Assembly: GCF_036046055.1 (NCBI RefSeq) | Contig: NZ_CP107939.1 | Coordinates: 868,001 to 932,000, forward strand | DNA length: 64,000 nt | Direction: 5' to 3' | Source: Nocardia sp. NBC_00403 | GTDB taxonomy: Bacteria; Actinomycetota; Actinomycetes; Mycobacteriales; Mycobacteriaceae | Shown here: positions 7,497 to 15,475 of the stretch, in pieces | Position numbering within the stretch: position 1 is the first letter of the stretch | Layout: each line of letters starts with the position of its first letter | Made by a program: the position numbers and the translations under genes | Notes under the pieces: generated by a model | What the model saw: the letters and a program-made list of their open reading frames with translations, nothing else | Told to the model about the DNA's origin: nothing | The model's database searches: none

Positions 7497-8246
7497 TCAC
7501 GCTCGCTTGTTGAATGTGGAGGATGCCCACAGGTACCCGACGAGAGCGATCCCGACGCACCAGGCGACGGCGGCGACCGCGTCGCCGGTGTCCGGTGCGC
7601 CGTTGAGCAAGCCGCGCACGGTTTCGATGATCGGCGTGAAGGGTTGGTACTGCGCGAACTGCCGCAGGCCCGGCCCCATCTTCTCCGCCGGTACGATCGC
7701 GCTGCTGAAGAACGGCAGCATGACCAGCGGCACGGCGGCCAGACCCGCCGTTTCCACAGACTTCGCCGCCAAACCCAAGGCGACTGTGAGCCAGCCGGCC
7801 GCGACACCGAGCAGCACGACGATGCCGGCCACGCCGAGCCAATCGAGGAAACTCGCCGCCGGGCTGAATCCAAGTAGGAAGGCCACCCCGATGAGGGCCG
7901 CGATGGCGACCACATTGGTCAGCACACTGGCGACGACATGACCGGTCAACACCGCACCACGGGAGACGTCCATGACCTTGAACCGGTTGATGATGCCCTT
8001 CGTCATGTCGGAGTTCACCGCGGTCGCGGTGGCCCCCAGCCCGTAGCAGACCGCCAGCAGCATCAGTCCCGGCGTCGCGTAGTCGATGTAGTCGACACCG
8101 ACGTTGAACGCGTCACCGAACATGTACACGAACATCAACATGATGATGATCGGCATCAGGACCGCGTTGAACACCGATGTCGGGTTCCGGGCGATGTGTT
8201 TGAAGTTGCGGCGCAACATGACAATCGAGGGGGACTTGGTGCTCAT
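7497..8246 (-). CDS. ABC-2 type transporter permease (DrrB-like)
   Basis: A 249-residue membrane protein with about six hydrophobic segments and the ABC-2 pattern: an N-terminal RRNFKHIARNP loop before helix 1, and the late motif LPFFSSAIVPAEKMGPGLRQ with QPFTPIIETVR. This is the daunorubicin-resistance (DrrB/OleC5) exporter branch. It pairs with the ATPase whose gene overlaps its start by 4 bp (ATGA-type coupling). Together they should export a hydrophobic compound, drug or lipid; the substrate is unknown. Confidence 0.92.
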   Translation of the reverse strand: MSTKSPSIVMLRRNFKHIARNPTSVFNAVLMPIIIMLMFVYMFGDAFNVGVDYIDYATPGLMLLAVCYGLGATATAVNSDMTKGIINRFKVMDVSRGAVLTGHVVASVLTNVVAIAALIGVAFLLGFSPAASFLDWLGVAGIVVLLGVAAGWLTVALGLAAKSVETAGLAAVPLVMLPFFSSAIVPAEKMGPGLRQFAQYQPFTPIIETVRGLLNGAPDTGDAVAAVAWCVGIALVGYLWASSTFNKRA

Positions 8247-9184
8247 CTCGCGGAAACCTCCGTGGTGCGGCCCGTCAGGGCGAGGAAAACGTCGTCGAGG
8301 TCGGGGGTGTGCACCGAGAACTCCTCGGCGCTGAGTGAGTACTCGTCGAGCCGGTCCAGCAGAGCCCGCAGCGATTTCGTCCCGCCATCGCTGGGAACCC
8401 GCAGGGTGAGTGCCTCGTCGTCCCGCGTGGAGTCGGGGAAGATGGGCGCCGCCGCGTCGAGTTGGGAGACGTTGGTGAACCGGAGCCGGATGTGCGTTCC
8501 CGGGATCTGGCGCTTGAGTTCGTCGGGAGTGCCCTGGGCAACCAGGCGGCCCCCGTCGAGCACCGCGATCTGATCGGCGAGCTGATCGGCTTCTTCGAGA
8601 TACTGCGTGGTGAGGAAGATGGTCACGCCGTCGGCCACCAGGTCACGGATGATCGACCACATCGTGCGACGGCTACGCGGGTCCAGTCCCGTCGTCGGCT
8701 CGTCCAGGAAGATGATCTTCGGGTTGCCGACGAGGGTCATCGCCAAGTCCAGCTTCCGCCGCATACCGCCGGAGTAGGTCGACGCGGGCTTGCGCGCCGC
8801 CTCCACCAGATCGAAGCGTTCCAGCAGCTCTGTGACGATCCGCTTGCCGTCTTTGGCGGGGACCCCGAGGAGGTCCACCATCAGCTGCAGGTTCTCCTGC
8901 CCCGTCAGCAGCTCGTCCACCGCCGCGAACTGACCGGTCACCCCGATCGCCGCGCGCACCGCCTTGGCCTCGGTCGCGAGGTCATGGCCGGCAACGCGGA
9001 CCGACCCGCCGTCCGCCTTCATCAACGTGGTCAGCACGTTCACCGTCGTCGTCTTACCCGCGCCGTTCGGGCCGAGCAGGGAAAAAACCGTGCCCGCAGG
9101 AACATCCAGATCGATGCCGTCGAGCACGACCTTGTCCCCATATGTCTTCCGCAGCCCGGAAACTGCGATCGCTGAATTTCTCAT
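8243..9184 (-). CDS. DrrA-like ABC exporter ATP-binding protein
   Basis: A 313-residue ATPase of the DrrA family. Walker A is GPNGAGKTT (38-46), the signature is YSGGMRRKLDLAM, and Walker B is IIFLDEPTTGLD. A C-terminal extension of about 90 residues with the DDVFLALTGR motif is typical of DrrA and absent from importer ATPases. It starts at ATG 9184 and overlaps the permease gene by 4 bp. The promoter region contains an unusual array of TGACA/TGTCA half-sites (9208-9246), so the exporter may be under dedicated repressor control, although no regulator gene is adjacent. Confidence 0.92.
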   Translation of the reverse strand: MRNSAIAVSGLRKTYGDKVVLDGIDLDVPAGTVFSLLGPNGAGKTTTVNVLTTLMKADGGSVRVAGHDLATEAKAVRAAIGVTGQFAAVDELLTGQENLQLMVDLLGVPAKDGKRIVTELLERFDLVEAARKPASTYSGGMRRKLDLAMTLVGNPKIIFLDEPTTGLDPRSRRTMWSIIRDLVADGVTIFLTTQYLEEADQLADQIAVLDGGRLVAQGTPDELKRQIPGTHIRLRFTNVSQLDAAAPIFPDSTRDDEALTLRVPSDGGTKSLRALLDRLDEYSLSAEEFSVHTPDLDDVFLALTGRTTEVSAR

Positions 9185-9554
9185 GTGACCACCATCGGCA
9201 CCCGGCCTGACACCGACCTGTCACGCCCCTGACATGACCACTGACACGGTGTTCTACCCCGTCGCGCCAGGCCAGGATGCTGCGCGGCCGGATCGCCGAC
9301 GAGGACGCTCCGGGAGGACGGCCATCGTGGACACTCTCGTTCCACGGATCAAGGCCATCGTGCCCGTGAACTGCCGTTTCGGCTCGAGGTGACACGGAGT
9401 CAGAGGCGTGTCAGCACGGTGACGGTCCGATGCCAGGACGGGGGGCGATTGTGGTTTCCGTTGAACACCGCACCAGAGACGAGGAACCATGAAAACCCAA
9501 TCCCCACTATCGATTCCAGGTGGTTCAGAGTCGCTGGACCTGGTTGTCTGTTCG
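9185..9554. other. intergenic region upstream of the exporter operon
   Basis: 370 bp between the exporter start and the end of the large LuxR-type gene. Besides the half-site array it contains the first part of a short plus-strand frame at 9489-9674, 61 codons after GAGG at good spacing, with a hydrophobic Leu/Cys-rich product. That frame runs antisense into the regulator gene and is not called. No terminator for the regulator was recognised. Confidence 0.45.
9208..9246. promoter_or_regulatory. helically phased TGACA/TGTCA half-site array
   Basis: Four five-base half-sites begin at 9208 (TGACA), 9219 (TGTCA), 9230 (TGACA) and 9242 (TGACA), so 11, 11 and 12 bp apart, about one helical turn. 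Adjacent pairs form inverted repeats with 6-bp spacers. The array begins 24 bp upstream of the exporter ATPase start, a typical operator position. Confidence 0.55.
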
Positions 9555-12182
9555 CTATCGTTTTGTGTGTTGTTGGTATGGCTGCTCGCGGCGTCGCCGG
9601 GGTCGGCGTGCTGCTTCTGCTTGGACCTGGTTCTGGCGGTCTTGGGGAACGAATCTGATGATCTCCTCACGTGAGGTGATCATCAGCTTCTGCAAGATCG
9701 CGGCCATATGCGCGTCGACAGTCCGGACCGAGTTCCCCCGACGCACCGCGATCGCGCTGTTGGTCCACCTCGCCGCTGCCAACGTCGCCACTTCCTGTTC
9801 GGCGCCGGTTAACTCGTGCCATTTCACCAGAGCGGCCTTGCCGGTGGGGCGCTGCGCGTAGCGCTCGTCTATCGACAGTGTGCCCATCGCGAACCGCTGC
9901 ACCTCGTCCAGTTCGGGACGCAACAACAACCCCTGGTTTTCCGCTTCAGCGTATGCCCTCCGTCCCAGCACCTCGCGGGCGACTGCGACGGCCTTGCCGC
10001 TTTCCACAGCAAAGGGCGGTCCCCCTTTGATCTCGATACCGAGCCGGGCTCCCAGTGTCGCAGAGCCTCCGGCGAGCCGAGCGGTTTCGGTGGCCAACGC
10101 GACCAACTCGTTTCGGTCGGCGTGTCCGGCCTCGATCGAATCGGTAATCAGTTGCGCCAAGGACCACGTCCGAATTTGCACCGACTGGATCGCACTCCAC
10201 TGATCACGGGTGCGGAGTTGATGTGTTAACGCGTCACGTCCGACATGCAATGCTTCGGTGGGGTTGCCGTGCTTGGTCAAGGTGATAGCCAAGGCCAATT
10301 GGGCCCAAGATTTCGCCATCGACGCTGCGGAAGCGTCGAGACTATCCATACAATGCTGCGTGAGCTCATAAGCTTGGTGCGCGGTTCCTGACAACCCTGC
10401 CGCCATTGCCGCGAATGTTTCGGTCGTCACCGCGGCACCAGTATCGCCGAGGCGATAGAACTTGTCCCGCGCCCGGGTAAGGACCGTGATGGCCTCGGCG
10501 TCGCCGCGGGCCGCAAGTACCAGGCCATGGGCCATGTCGACGTGGACGGGCAGCCCGATATCGCTCTCGAGAGTCTGCCGCCAGTGCACTCGACTGTCCG
10601 GGTCCGGCAGAATGGCGCAGACACACTCCTCGAGCATCGACTCGGCATCCTCGAGTAGGCCCTGACTCAAAACGACAAATATGGTCCAGGCCATGGCCTG
10701 TACTTGGAGCTCGGTGGGTTGCGGGGTCAGCGCGTGGGTAGCTGCCAAGGCGCGTTCGGTCGATCGTCGTGTTTCTCGGATTGACCCTTTGAAGAACGGC
10801 AAGCGCAGCGCGAGCAGCCCGACGCAGATCTCCAAACCGAGAGCGGAGTCGCCCGGGGTGGTGATGCTTCCCTCGACTGCGGTCAGAATGTTGTCCCAAG
10901 CCGCTCGGGCCCAGTACAGAAATTCCTGCTCGGCGGGGCCGAACCAGTTGGCCGCCGCATACACGACTTTGTCCCGGTAATACCGGCGGTGTCGTGCAGC
11001 CAGCCGCGCTGGTTCGTCCACCTCGCCGGCGGTGCGTTCTCGGAGTCGTCGCGCAGCGAAGATTCGCAGGCTTTCCAGCAGGAAATACCGCGTGGTGGTC
11101 GATGTGATGTGCGCCGACACTAGCGACTGATCGACCAGCCGCTCGAGCAGACCCTCGATCTCCCCCCGCGCGAGCCTCACACTCACGCCACCGTCGTGCT
11201 TTCTGTCGCCATCTGGCCTCTCATCGTCGCAGCAGATGACCTCGATTGCCTCTAGGTCTACTCCCACGAGAGCACGGTTGTCTTTCTTGTCTTCGGGGCT
11301 GGTGTCGTATCCGGCGGCGAACACCGACATCCGGTCCAAGAGCAGACGTTCCTTGTCCTGACACAGGTCGTAGGACCAGGCGATGACGTCACTGACCCCC
11401 CGGTGGCGTGACTCGGCGCCCACTCGCGGACCATGCGACCACCGCATCCGCTTATCACCAGTCTCTTCACCACTCAATTCCTCTAGGATCACCGCGAGCG
11501 GCTGGTGTATCAACCGCGCAGCGGCCAACCGGATATACAACGGATGATTGTGTATATGGCGACAGATCTTGGTAGCCGTGGCGATCTGGTCGTTATCGGC
11601 GACGGGATGACCAGTGAGCTCAGAACGCTGCCGAAACAACGCCACAGCCTGCTGCCGCGACAACGGCGGAACCTCCACCAACTGCTCATCAACCCACCCG
11701 ATCGCCTCACGACTGGTCGCCAGGATGCTCAACCCTGGCACCGACTCGAGCAACCGGGCGATCACGACACCGGCACTGTCGATCACATGCTCACAGTTGT
11801 CCACCACCAAAACGGTCTGCACCGTCCGCCCGACCGCATCCGTCTCGGTAACCGAATCAACCAGCGCATCCCACGCCGATCTCCCCGAAAAATCCGTATC
11901 GACCACCCGCTGAGCCATCTCCTCCTCAACCGCGGCGACGTCGGCACCCTTCACCAAACGCGCCAGCCGCACCCACCGCACCGTCACATGCCTGGCCCGC
12001 TGATAACGACCCACAACCTCAGCCGCAAGCCGGGTCTTCCCGACCCCACCCGGCCCGATCAACGTCACCAACGGCACCGAACGCAGCAATAAGGTGACGA
12101 TTCTGTCCAGCTCGGCCTCACGGCCGACGAAACCATTCGCCGCCGATACGTCACCACCCCGGTCCACCCGCTTGACGGACAC
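9555..12182 (-). CDS. large ATPase/LuxR-type transcriptional regulator
   Basis: An 875-residue STAND-type regulator. Residues 20-350 form an NB-ARC-like ATPase with Walker A GPGGVGKT (43-50), Walker B VLVVDNCEH and the downstream GLSILATSREAIG sensor. Residues about 400-790 are helical-repeat (TPR-like) sequence that probably senses a signal or partner. A LuxR helix-turn-helix lies near residues 795-850 (LTGAEQEVATLAAARWTNSAIA..., SVRTVDAHMAAIL). A basic tail of about 30 residues follows and may be non-conserved. Expanded families of such regulators are typical of Nocardia. Targets are unknown; repeated boxes in its promoter suggest autoregulation. An SD is not obvious at ATG 12182. Confidence 0.9.
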   Translation of the reverse strand: MSVKRVDRGGDVSAANGFVGREAELDRIVTLLLRSVPLVTLIGPGGVGKTRLAAEVVGRYQRARHVTVRWVRLARLVKGADVAAVEEEMAQRVVDTDFSGRSAWDALVDSVTETDAVGRTVQTVLVVDNCEHVIDSAGVVIARLLESVPGLSILATSREAIGWVDEQLVEVPPLSRQQAVALFRQRSELTGHPVADNDQIATATKICRHIHNHPLYIRLAAARLIHQPLAVILEELSGEETGDKRMRWSHGPRVGAESRHRGVSDVIAWSYDLCQDKERLLLDRMSVFAAGYDTSPEDKKDNRALVGVDLEAIEVICCDDERPDGDRKHDGGVSVRLARGEIEGLLERLVDQSLVSAHITSTTTRYFLLESLRIFAARRLRERTAGEVDEPARLAARHRRYYRDKVVYAAANWFGPAEQEFLYWARAAWDNILTAVEGSITTPGDSALGLEICVGLLALRLPFFKGSIRETRRSTERALAATHALTPQPTELQVQAMAWTIFVVLSQGLLEDAESMLEECVCAILPDPDSRVHWRQTLESDIGLPVHVDMAHGLVLAARGDAEAITVLTRARDKFYRLGDTGAAVTTETFAAMAAGLSGTAHQAYELTQHCMDSLDASAASMAKSWAQLALAITLTKHGNPTEALHVGRDALTHQLRTRDQWSAIQSVQIRTWSLAQLITDSIEAGHADRNELVALATETARLAGGSATLGARLGIEIKGGPPFAVESGKAVAVAREVLGRRAYAEAENQGLLLRPELDEVQRFAMGTLSIDERYAQRPTGKAALVKWHELTGAEQEVATLAAARWTNSAIAVRRGNSVRTVDAHMAAILQKLMITSREEIIRFVPQDRQNQVQAEAARRPRRRREQPYQQHTKR

Positions 12183-12188
12183 ATTATG

Positions 12189-12238
12189 GACAGTAGTCCT
12201 CCTGCGGGAGATACTGTCAAGACTGGTCTATCGACAGT
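12189..12238. promoter_or_regulatory. triple GACAGT/ACTGTC box upstream of the LuxR-type gene
   Basis: GACAGTA at 12189-12195, its inverse TACTGTC at 12212-12218 (16-bp spacer), and GACAGT at 12233-12238, again inverted relative to the second. They begin 7 bp upstream of the regulator start. The alternating inverted arrangement is what an autoregulatory operator would look like. Confidence 0.45.
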
Positions 12239-12891
12239 TTTCAGCAACCTTTATTTTCGGCGTTGCATGCTTCTTTTATGGCGCCAATCTACCGGAATGC
12301 GCGGATTTCAATAGTGCGGCAAAGACATTCGACTGCTTGTGAAACCAGCGGCGTAGTTCTCGGGCCACCGGGCAAGGTCGGCACTTGGGCGCCGAAGCCA
12401 AGGAACAGAGAAAGGTCCGCCACACCAATCAGGGGGATGGTCAACTACAAACTGAAAGCTGTCGCTGCGGCGGCGCGCGGCGAGCAATGCAGATCGGCGT
12501 GGGGTTCAGGCCGTCGACGAGAGCGATCGCGCAGCGGAGAAAATTGTCGCATTGCTCATTAAGCAGCTCTACCACACCGCGATCCACGACATCGGCGACA
12601 ATGTCCGGAGTCCAGACGAGATCCGTTGATGCATTACCGTTGTGGCCGATTGCGGTGGCGGCAATGTCGACCTCACCACGTACCGACCAGCACGATTGTC
12701 GAGAACACACGCCGACACGTCCGGTCAGCAACCGCACGACCCAGTGTTGGCCGTCTGCGCCGATCGAGCACACAGCCGCTGCGTGCGCGCGAACTCGAGC
12801 ATTTCGAGCACGAATCGAGCAGATCCAGTAATATCGCCGCTCAACCCCTTACTCGGATCGTCCGGCACGTTCCTGCCGGTGAGAGGACAAC
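12239..12891. other. long weakly coding interval
   Basis: About 650 bp between the LuxR-type regulator promoter and the leader ORF. The sequence is less GC-rich just upstream of the regulator (12230-12330). One minus-strand frame at 12441-12773 has credible codon use and is listed as a low-confidence hypothetical. No RNA gene or mobile element was recognised. Confidence 0.4.
12441..12773 (-). CDS. hypothetical protein, doubtful
   Basis: A 110-residue frame with no family I recognise. For: third codon positions are mostly G or C through the central part, and the segment EVDIAATAIGHNGNAS...WTPDIVADVVDRGVVELLNE reads like ordinary protein. Against: it begins at a GTG with no Shine-Dalgarno, has no visible domain, and an overlapping frame extends further upstream. 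It may be the remainder of a decayed gene. Confidence 0.3.
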   Translation of the reverse strand: MCSIGADGQHWVVRLLTGRVGVCSRQSCWSVRGEVDIAATAIGHNGNASTDLVWTPDIVADVVDRGVVELLNEQCDNFLRCAIALVDGLNPTPICIARRAPPQRQLSVCS

Positions 12892-13002
12892 ATGAACCAC
12901 TTCCGTCATGCGCAACCAGCAACGGTAGCCTTCGACCCCGTGACCACGCTGCTGTTGCGAAATCGCACCCTTTCGCGTGTTCCAACCGGCGAAGGGAAGT
13001 GA
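12892..13002 (+). CDS. 36-residue leader peptide candidate
   Basis: A short ORF starting at ATG 12892 after AGAGG at 5-nt spacing and ending at a TGA (13000-13002), six bases before the GTG of the sugar ABC ATPase gene. The product begins MNHFRHAQPATVAF and ends VPTGEGK. The Shine-Dalgarno of the ATPase gene (GAAGGGAAG) lies inside the last codons, so translation of the leader could control access to the ATPase start. No run of one regulatory amino acid is present beyond LLLRNR. The family is unknown; this is inferred from position and ribosome site. Confidence 0.5.
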   Translation: MNHFRHAQPATVAFDPVTTLLLRNRTLSRVPTGEGK

Positions 13003-13008
13003 TCTGCC

Positions 13009-14082
13009 GTGGCTACGGTGACCTTTGAAAGCGCTACCCGGCTCTACCCGGGCAGCAACAAACCAGCCGTCGACGCCCTGGATCTGGGGATCGCGGACGG
13101 TGAATTCCTCGTTCTGGTCGGTCCGTCCGGCTGTGGCAAGTCGACCTCGCTGCGCATGCTCGCCGGTCTCGAAGAGGTCGACGGCGGGCGAATCCTGATC
13201 GGCGACAACGACGTCACGCACGCGGAGCCCAAGGAACGCGATATCGCGATGGTGTTCCAGAACTATGCGCTGTACCCGCACATGACCGTCGCCGAGAACA
13301 TGGGCTTCGCGTTGAAGCTGGCCAAAGTCGCCAAGGCGGACAAAGAAAAGCGGGTGCTGGAGGCGGCCAAGCTGCTCGACCTCGAGCCGTATCTGGATCG
13401 CAAACCGAAGGCGCTCTCCGGTGGTCAGCGCCAGCGTGTCGCGATGGGCCGCGCGATCGTGCGCCAGCCGCAGGTGTTCCTGATGGACGAGCCGCTGTCG
13501 AATCTGGATGCCAAGCTGCGGGTGCAGACCCGCACCCAGATCGCCCAGCTGCAGCGTCGCCTCGGCACCACCACCGTGTACGTCACCCACGACCAGGTCG
13601 AGGCGATGACCATGGGCGATCGGGTCGCGGTGCTCAAGGACGGGCTGCTGCAGCAGTGCGCGACGCCGCGCGATCTGTACCGGGATCCGGCGAACATGTT
13701 CGTCGCCGGGTTCATGGGCTCACCAGCCATGAATCTGTTCACGCTGCCGGTCGCCGAGGGCGCGGTCTCCCTCGGCGGGCACCCGGTGCCGGTCCCCCGC
13801 TCGGTCGCCGACGCGGCCGAGGGCTCGGTGGTCGTCGGCATCCGGCCGGAGCATCTCGAGCTCGGCGGTGACACCGGGATCGAGTTGGAGGTCGACGTGG
13901 TGGAGGAGCTCGGCTCCGACGCCTACATCTACGGCCGCGCCGTGGATGGGGACACCGGGGAAACCATTGTGGCGCGGGCAGATTGGCGCAGCCCGCCGGC
14001 GAAGGGCGACCGGGTGCGGTTGTCCACCTCCGCCGAGCACACCTACTTCTTCTCGGCCGCAGACGGACGTCGCCTCTCCTGA
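13009..14082 (+). CDS. sugar ABC transporter ATPase (UgpC/MsiK/SugC type)
   Basis: A 357-residue carbohydrate-importer ATPase. Walker A is GPSGCGKST, the signature is [16 protein letters not shown], and Walker B is [12 protein letters not shown]. The C-terminal third is the MalK-type OB-fold regulatory domain, with [10 protein letters not shown]. The genes around it are not transport genes, whereas the sugar importer at 21.3-24.5 kb lacks any ATPase. In Streptomyces one MsiK ATPase serves several importers, so this protein may be the shared motor here; that is inference. The GTG start at 13009 is supported by the leader-borne Shine-Dalgarno. Confidence 0.93.
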   Translation: MATVTFESATRLYPGSNKPAVDALDLGIADGEFLVLVGPSGCGKSTSLRMLAGLEEVDGGRILIGDNDVTHAEPKERDIAMVFQNYALYPHMTVAENMGFALKLAKVAKADKEKRVLEAAKLLDLEPYLDRKPKALSGGQRQRVAMGRAIVRQPQVFLMDEPLSNLDAKLRVQTRTQIAQLQRRLGTTTVYVTHDQVEAMTMGDRVAVLKDGLLQQCATPRDLYRDPANMFVAGFMGSPAMNLFTLPVAEGAVSLGGHPVPVPRSVADAAEGSVVVGIRPEHLELGGDTGIELEVDVVEELGSDAYIYGRAVDGDTGETIVARADWRSPPAKGDRVRLSTSAEHTYFFSAADGRRLS

Positions 14083-14092
14083 ACCCGCGAAA

Positions 14093-14131
14093 GCCCCGTT
14101 CGCCCAACGCGGAACAGCTGGTGAACGGGGC
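14093..14131 (+). terminator. hairpin after the sugar ABC ATPase gene
   Basis: GCCCCGTTC (14093-14101) and GAACGGGGC (14123-14131) flank a 21-nt loop, 10 bp after the stop codon. Confidence 0.65.
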
Positions 14132-14185
14132 ACGGCGTTCTTACACTCGGGTCCGCGGATACGTCCCCCGCGGTAGGAGCAGGCA

Positions 14186-14833
14186 ATGAAGGTAGCGGTC
14201 CTCGGCACCGGAGAAGTCGGCAGGAGGCTCGCGAGCAAGCTGGTCGAGCTCGGTCACGCGGTGACGCTCGGCTCCCGCACCGCCGACAACGCCGCTGCCA
14301 CCGCGTGGGCGGGCGAAACCGGCGGCGCGCACGGCACCTTCGCCGAGGCGGCGGCGGACGCCGAGCTGGTGATCAATGCGACGTCGGGCACGGCGTCGCT
14401 GGCCGCGCTCACCGCCGCAGGCGCGGCGAATCTGAGTGGCAAGGTCATCGTGGATGTATCGAACGCGCTGGACTTCTCCGGCGGGTTTCCGCCCAAGCTG
14501 GTCATCCCCGAGGCGGGCAGTGTGGCGGAGCAGCTACAGCTGGCCTTCCCAGCGGCGCGGGTCGTGAAGACCCTCAACACGATGAACAACCAGCTGATGG
14601 TGGACCCGTCCCGAATTTCGGGTCGGCACAACGTGTTTCTCAGTGGCGATGACGAGTCCGCCAAGTCCGAAGTGGCCGCCCTGCTCCATTCCTTCGGCTG
14701 GACCAGCGAGCAGATCATCGATCTCGGCGCCCTCGAAACCGCCCGCAGCACCGAGCCACTCGTGCTGTTGTGGGTGTCGCTGCACAGCAAGCTGGGTATC
14801 GAGGACATCAACTACGCGGTCGTCACCGGCTGA
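14186..14833 (+). CDS. NADPH-dependent F420 reductase-like oxidoreductase
   Basis: A 215-residue Rossmann protein of the F420H2:NADP oxidoreductase-like family. The dinucleotide motif GTGEVGRRLA is at residues 7-16, followed by VTLGSR (basic residues that favour the NADP 2'-phosphate) and the C-terminal VKTLNTMNNQLMV helix used by this family. Members either exchange hydride between F420 and NADP or act on other small substrates; many actinobacterial paralogs are uncharacterised. AGGAG lies at ideal spacing before ATG 14186. It is probably monocistronic. Confidence 0.85.
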   Translation: MKVAVLGTGEVGRRLASKLVELGHAVTLGSRTADNAAATAWAGETGGAHGTFAEAAADAELVINATSGTASLAALTAAGAANLSGKVIVDVSNALDFSGGFPPKLVIPEAGSVAEQLQLAFPAARVVKTLNTMNNQLMVDPSRISGRHNVFLSGDDESAKSEVAALLHSFGWTSEQIIDLGALETARSTEPLVLLWVSLHSKLGIEDINYAVVTG

Positions 14834-14855
14834 CGACCGGCTCGGCAGGGCGGAG

Positions 14856-15374
14856 CTACTCGGCCCGGCGCCCCCGGCCTGCGCGCGCATAATCCGGATT
14901 GAGCCGAATGCCGAGCTCCTCGAGCGCGATCTCATTGCCGGTCTCGCTGCGCACCTGAACCCGGACCGGCGCGCCGCTCGACCCCTCTACCAGCAGCAAC
15001 GGTGCTGGTCCCGGCTGCAGGTACGTGTCGCCCCACTGCATCAGTGCGAGCACCGCGGGTAGTAGGTCGCGGCCCATGTCGGTCAGCACATACTCGTGGC
15101 GCGTGCGCCTGCCCGCTTCTCGGTACGGCTGCTTGGCCAGCAGACCCGCCTCCGTGAGCTTCCGGAGCTGGCCCGATGCGGCCGCATCGGTGATGCCGAC
15201 CCGTGCGGCGAAACCGTCGAAGCGCCGGGTGCCGTAGTAGGCCTCGCGCAGGATCAGGACCGCCGAGCGGGTGCCGACAAGATCCATCGCCTTCGCGATC
15301 GAGCATTCCTCGGGTTTCCACGAGCTCAGATCGGCCAACGGTCCTTCCATCACGGCTGCCATGACGAACATCAT
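14856..15374 (-). CDS. HxlR family transcriptional regulator
   Basis: A winged-helix regulator of about 172 residues. CSIAKAMDLVGTRSAVLILREAYYGTRRFDGF matches the HxlR core: a conserved Cys near the start, then helix-turn-helix, then RRTRHEYVLTDMGRDLLP in the wing. The C-terminal extension of about 60 residues contains LLLVEGSSGAPVRVQV. The conserved Cys may be a redox or electrophile switch, as in HypR-type members. The ATG at 15374 is chosen because earlier starts would run through the divergent promoter; 15362 and 15350 are alternatives and none has a strong SD. It faces the thiolase gene and is its likely regulator. Confidence 0.85.
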   Translation of the reverse strand: MMFVMAAVMEGPLADLSSWKPEECSIAKAMDLVGTRSAVLILREAYYGTRRFDGFAARVGITDAAASGQLRKLTEAGLLAKQPYREAGRRTRHEYVLTDMGRDLLPAVLALMQWGDTYLQPGPAPLLLVEGSSGAPVRVQVRSETGNEIALEELGIRLNPDYARAGRGRRAE

Positions 15375-15394
15375 AGCGACAGCTGGCTTGAGTC

Positions 15395-15423
15395 GACTAT
15401 ACCCAGGCGTTAACCTGACTATA
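15395..15423. promoter_or_regulatory. GACTATA direct repeat between hxlR-type gene and thiolase
   Basis: GACTATA occurs at 15395-15401 and 15417-15423, 22 bp apart (two helical turns), flanking a GTTAAC centre. It lies 21 bp upstream of the HxlR start and about 52 bp upstream of the thiolase start, a natural operator for both promoters. Direct-repeat operators are typical of HxlR proteins. Confidence 0.5.
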
Positions 15424-15475
15424 AGCCAATAGAGCCAGACGAAGGGGTCCGGCTCGCGGTCCGGAAGGAACCACC

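Noticed and set aside
7314..7877. Plus-strand frame with an AGGAG ribosome site
   Set aside because: It passes through the perfect terminator hairpin and then antisense to the DrrB-like gene; its product is Arg-rich without similarity to anything I know.
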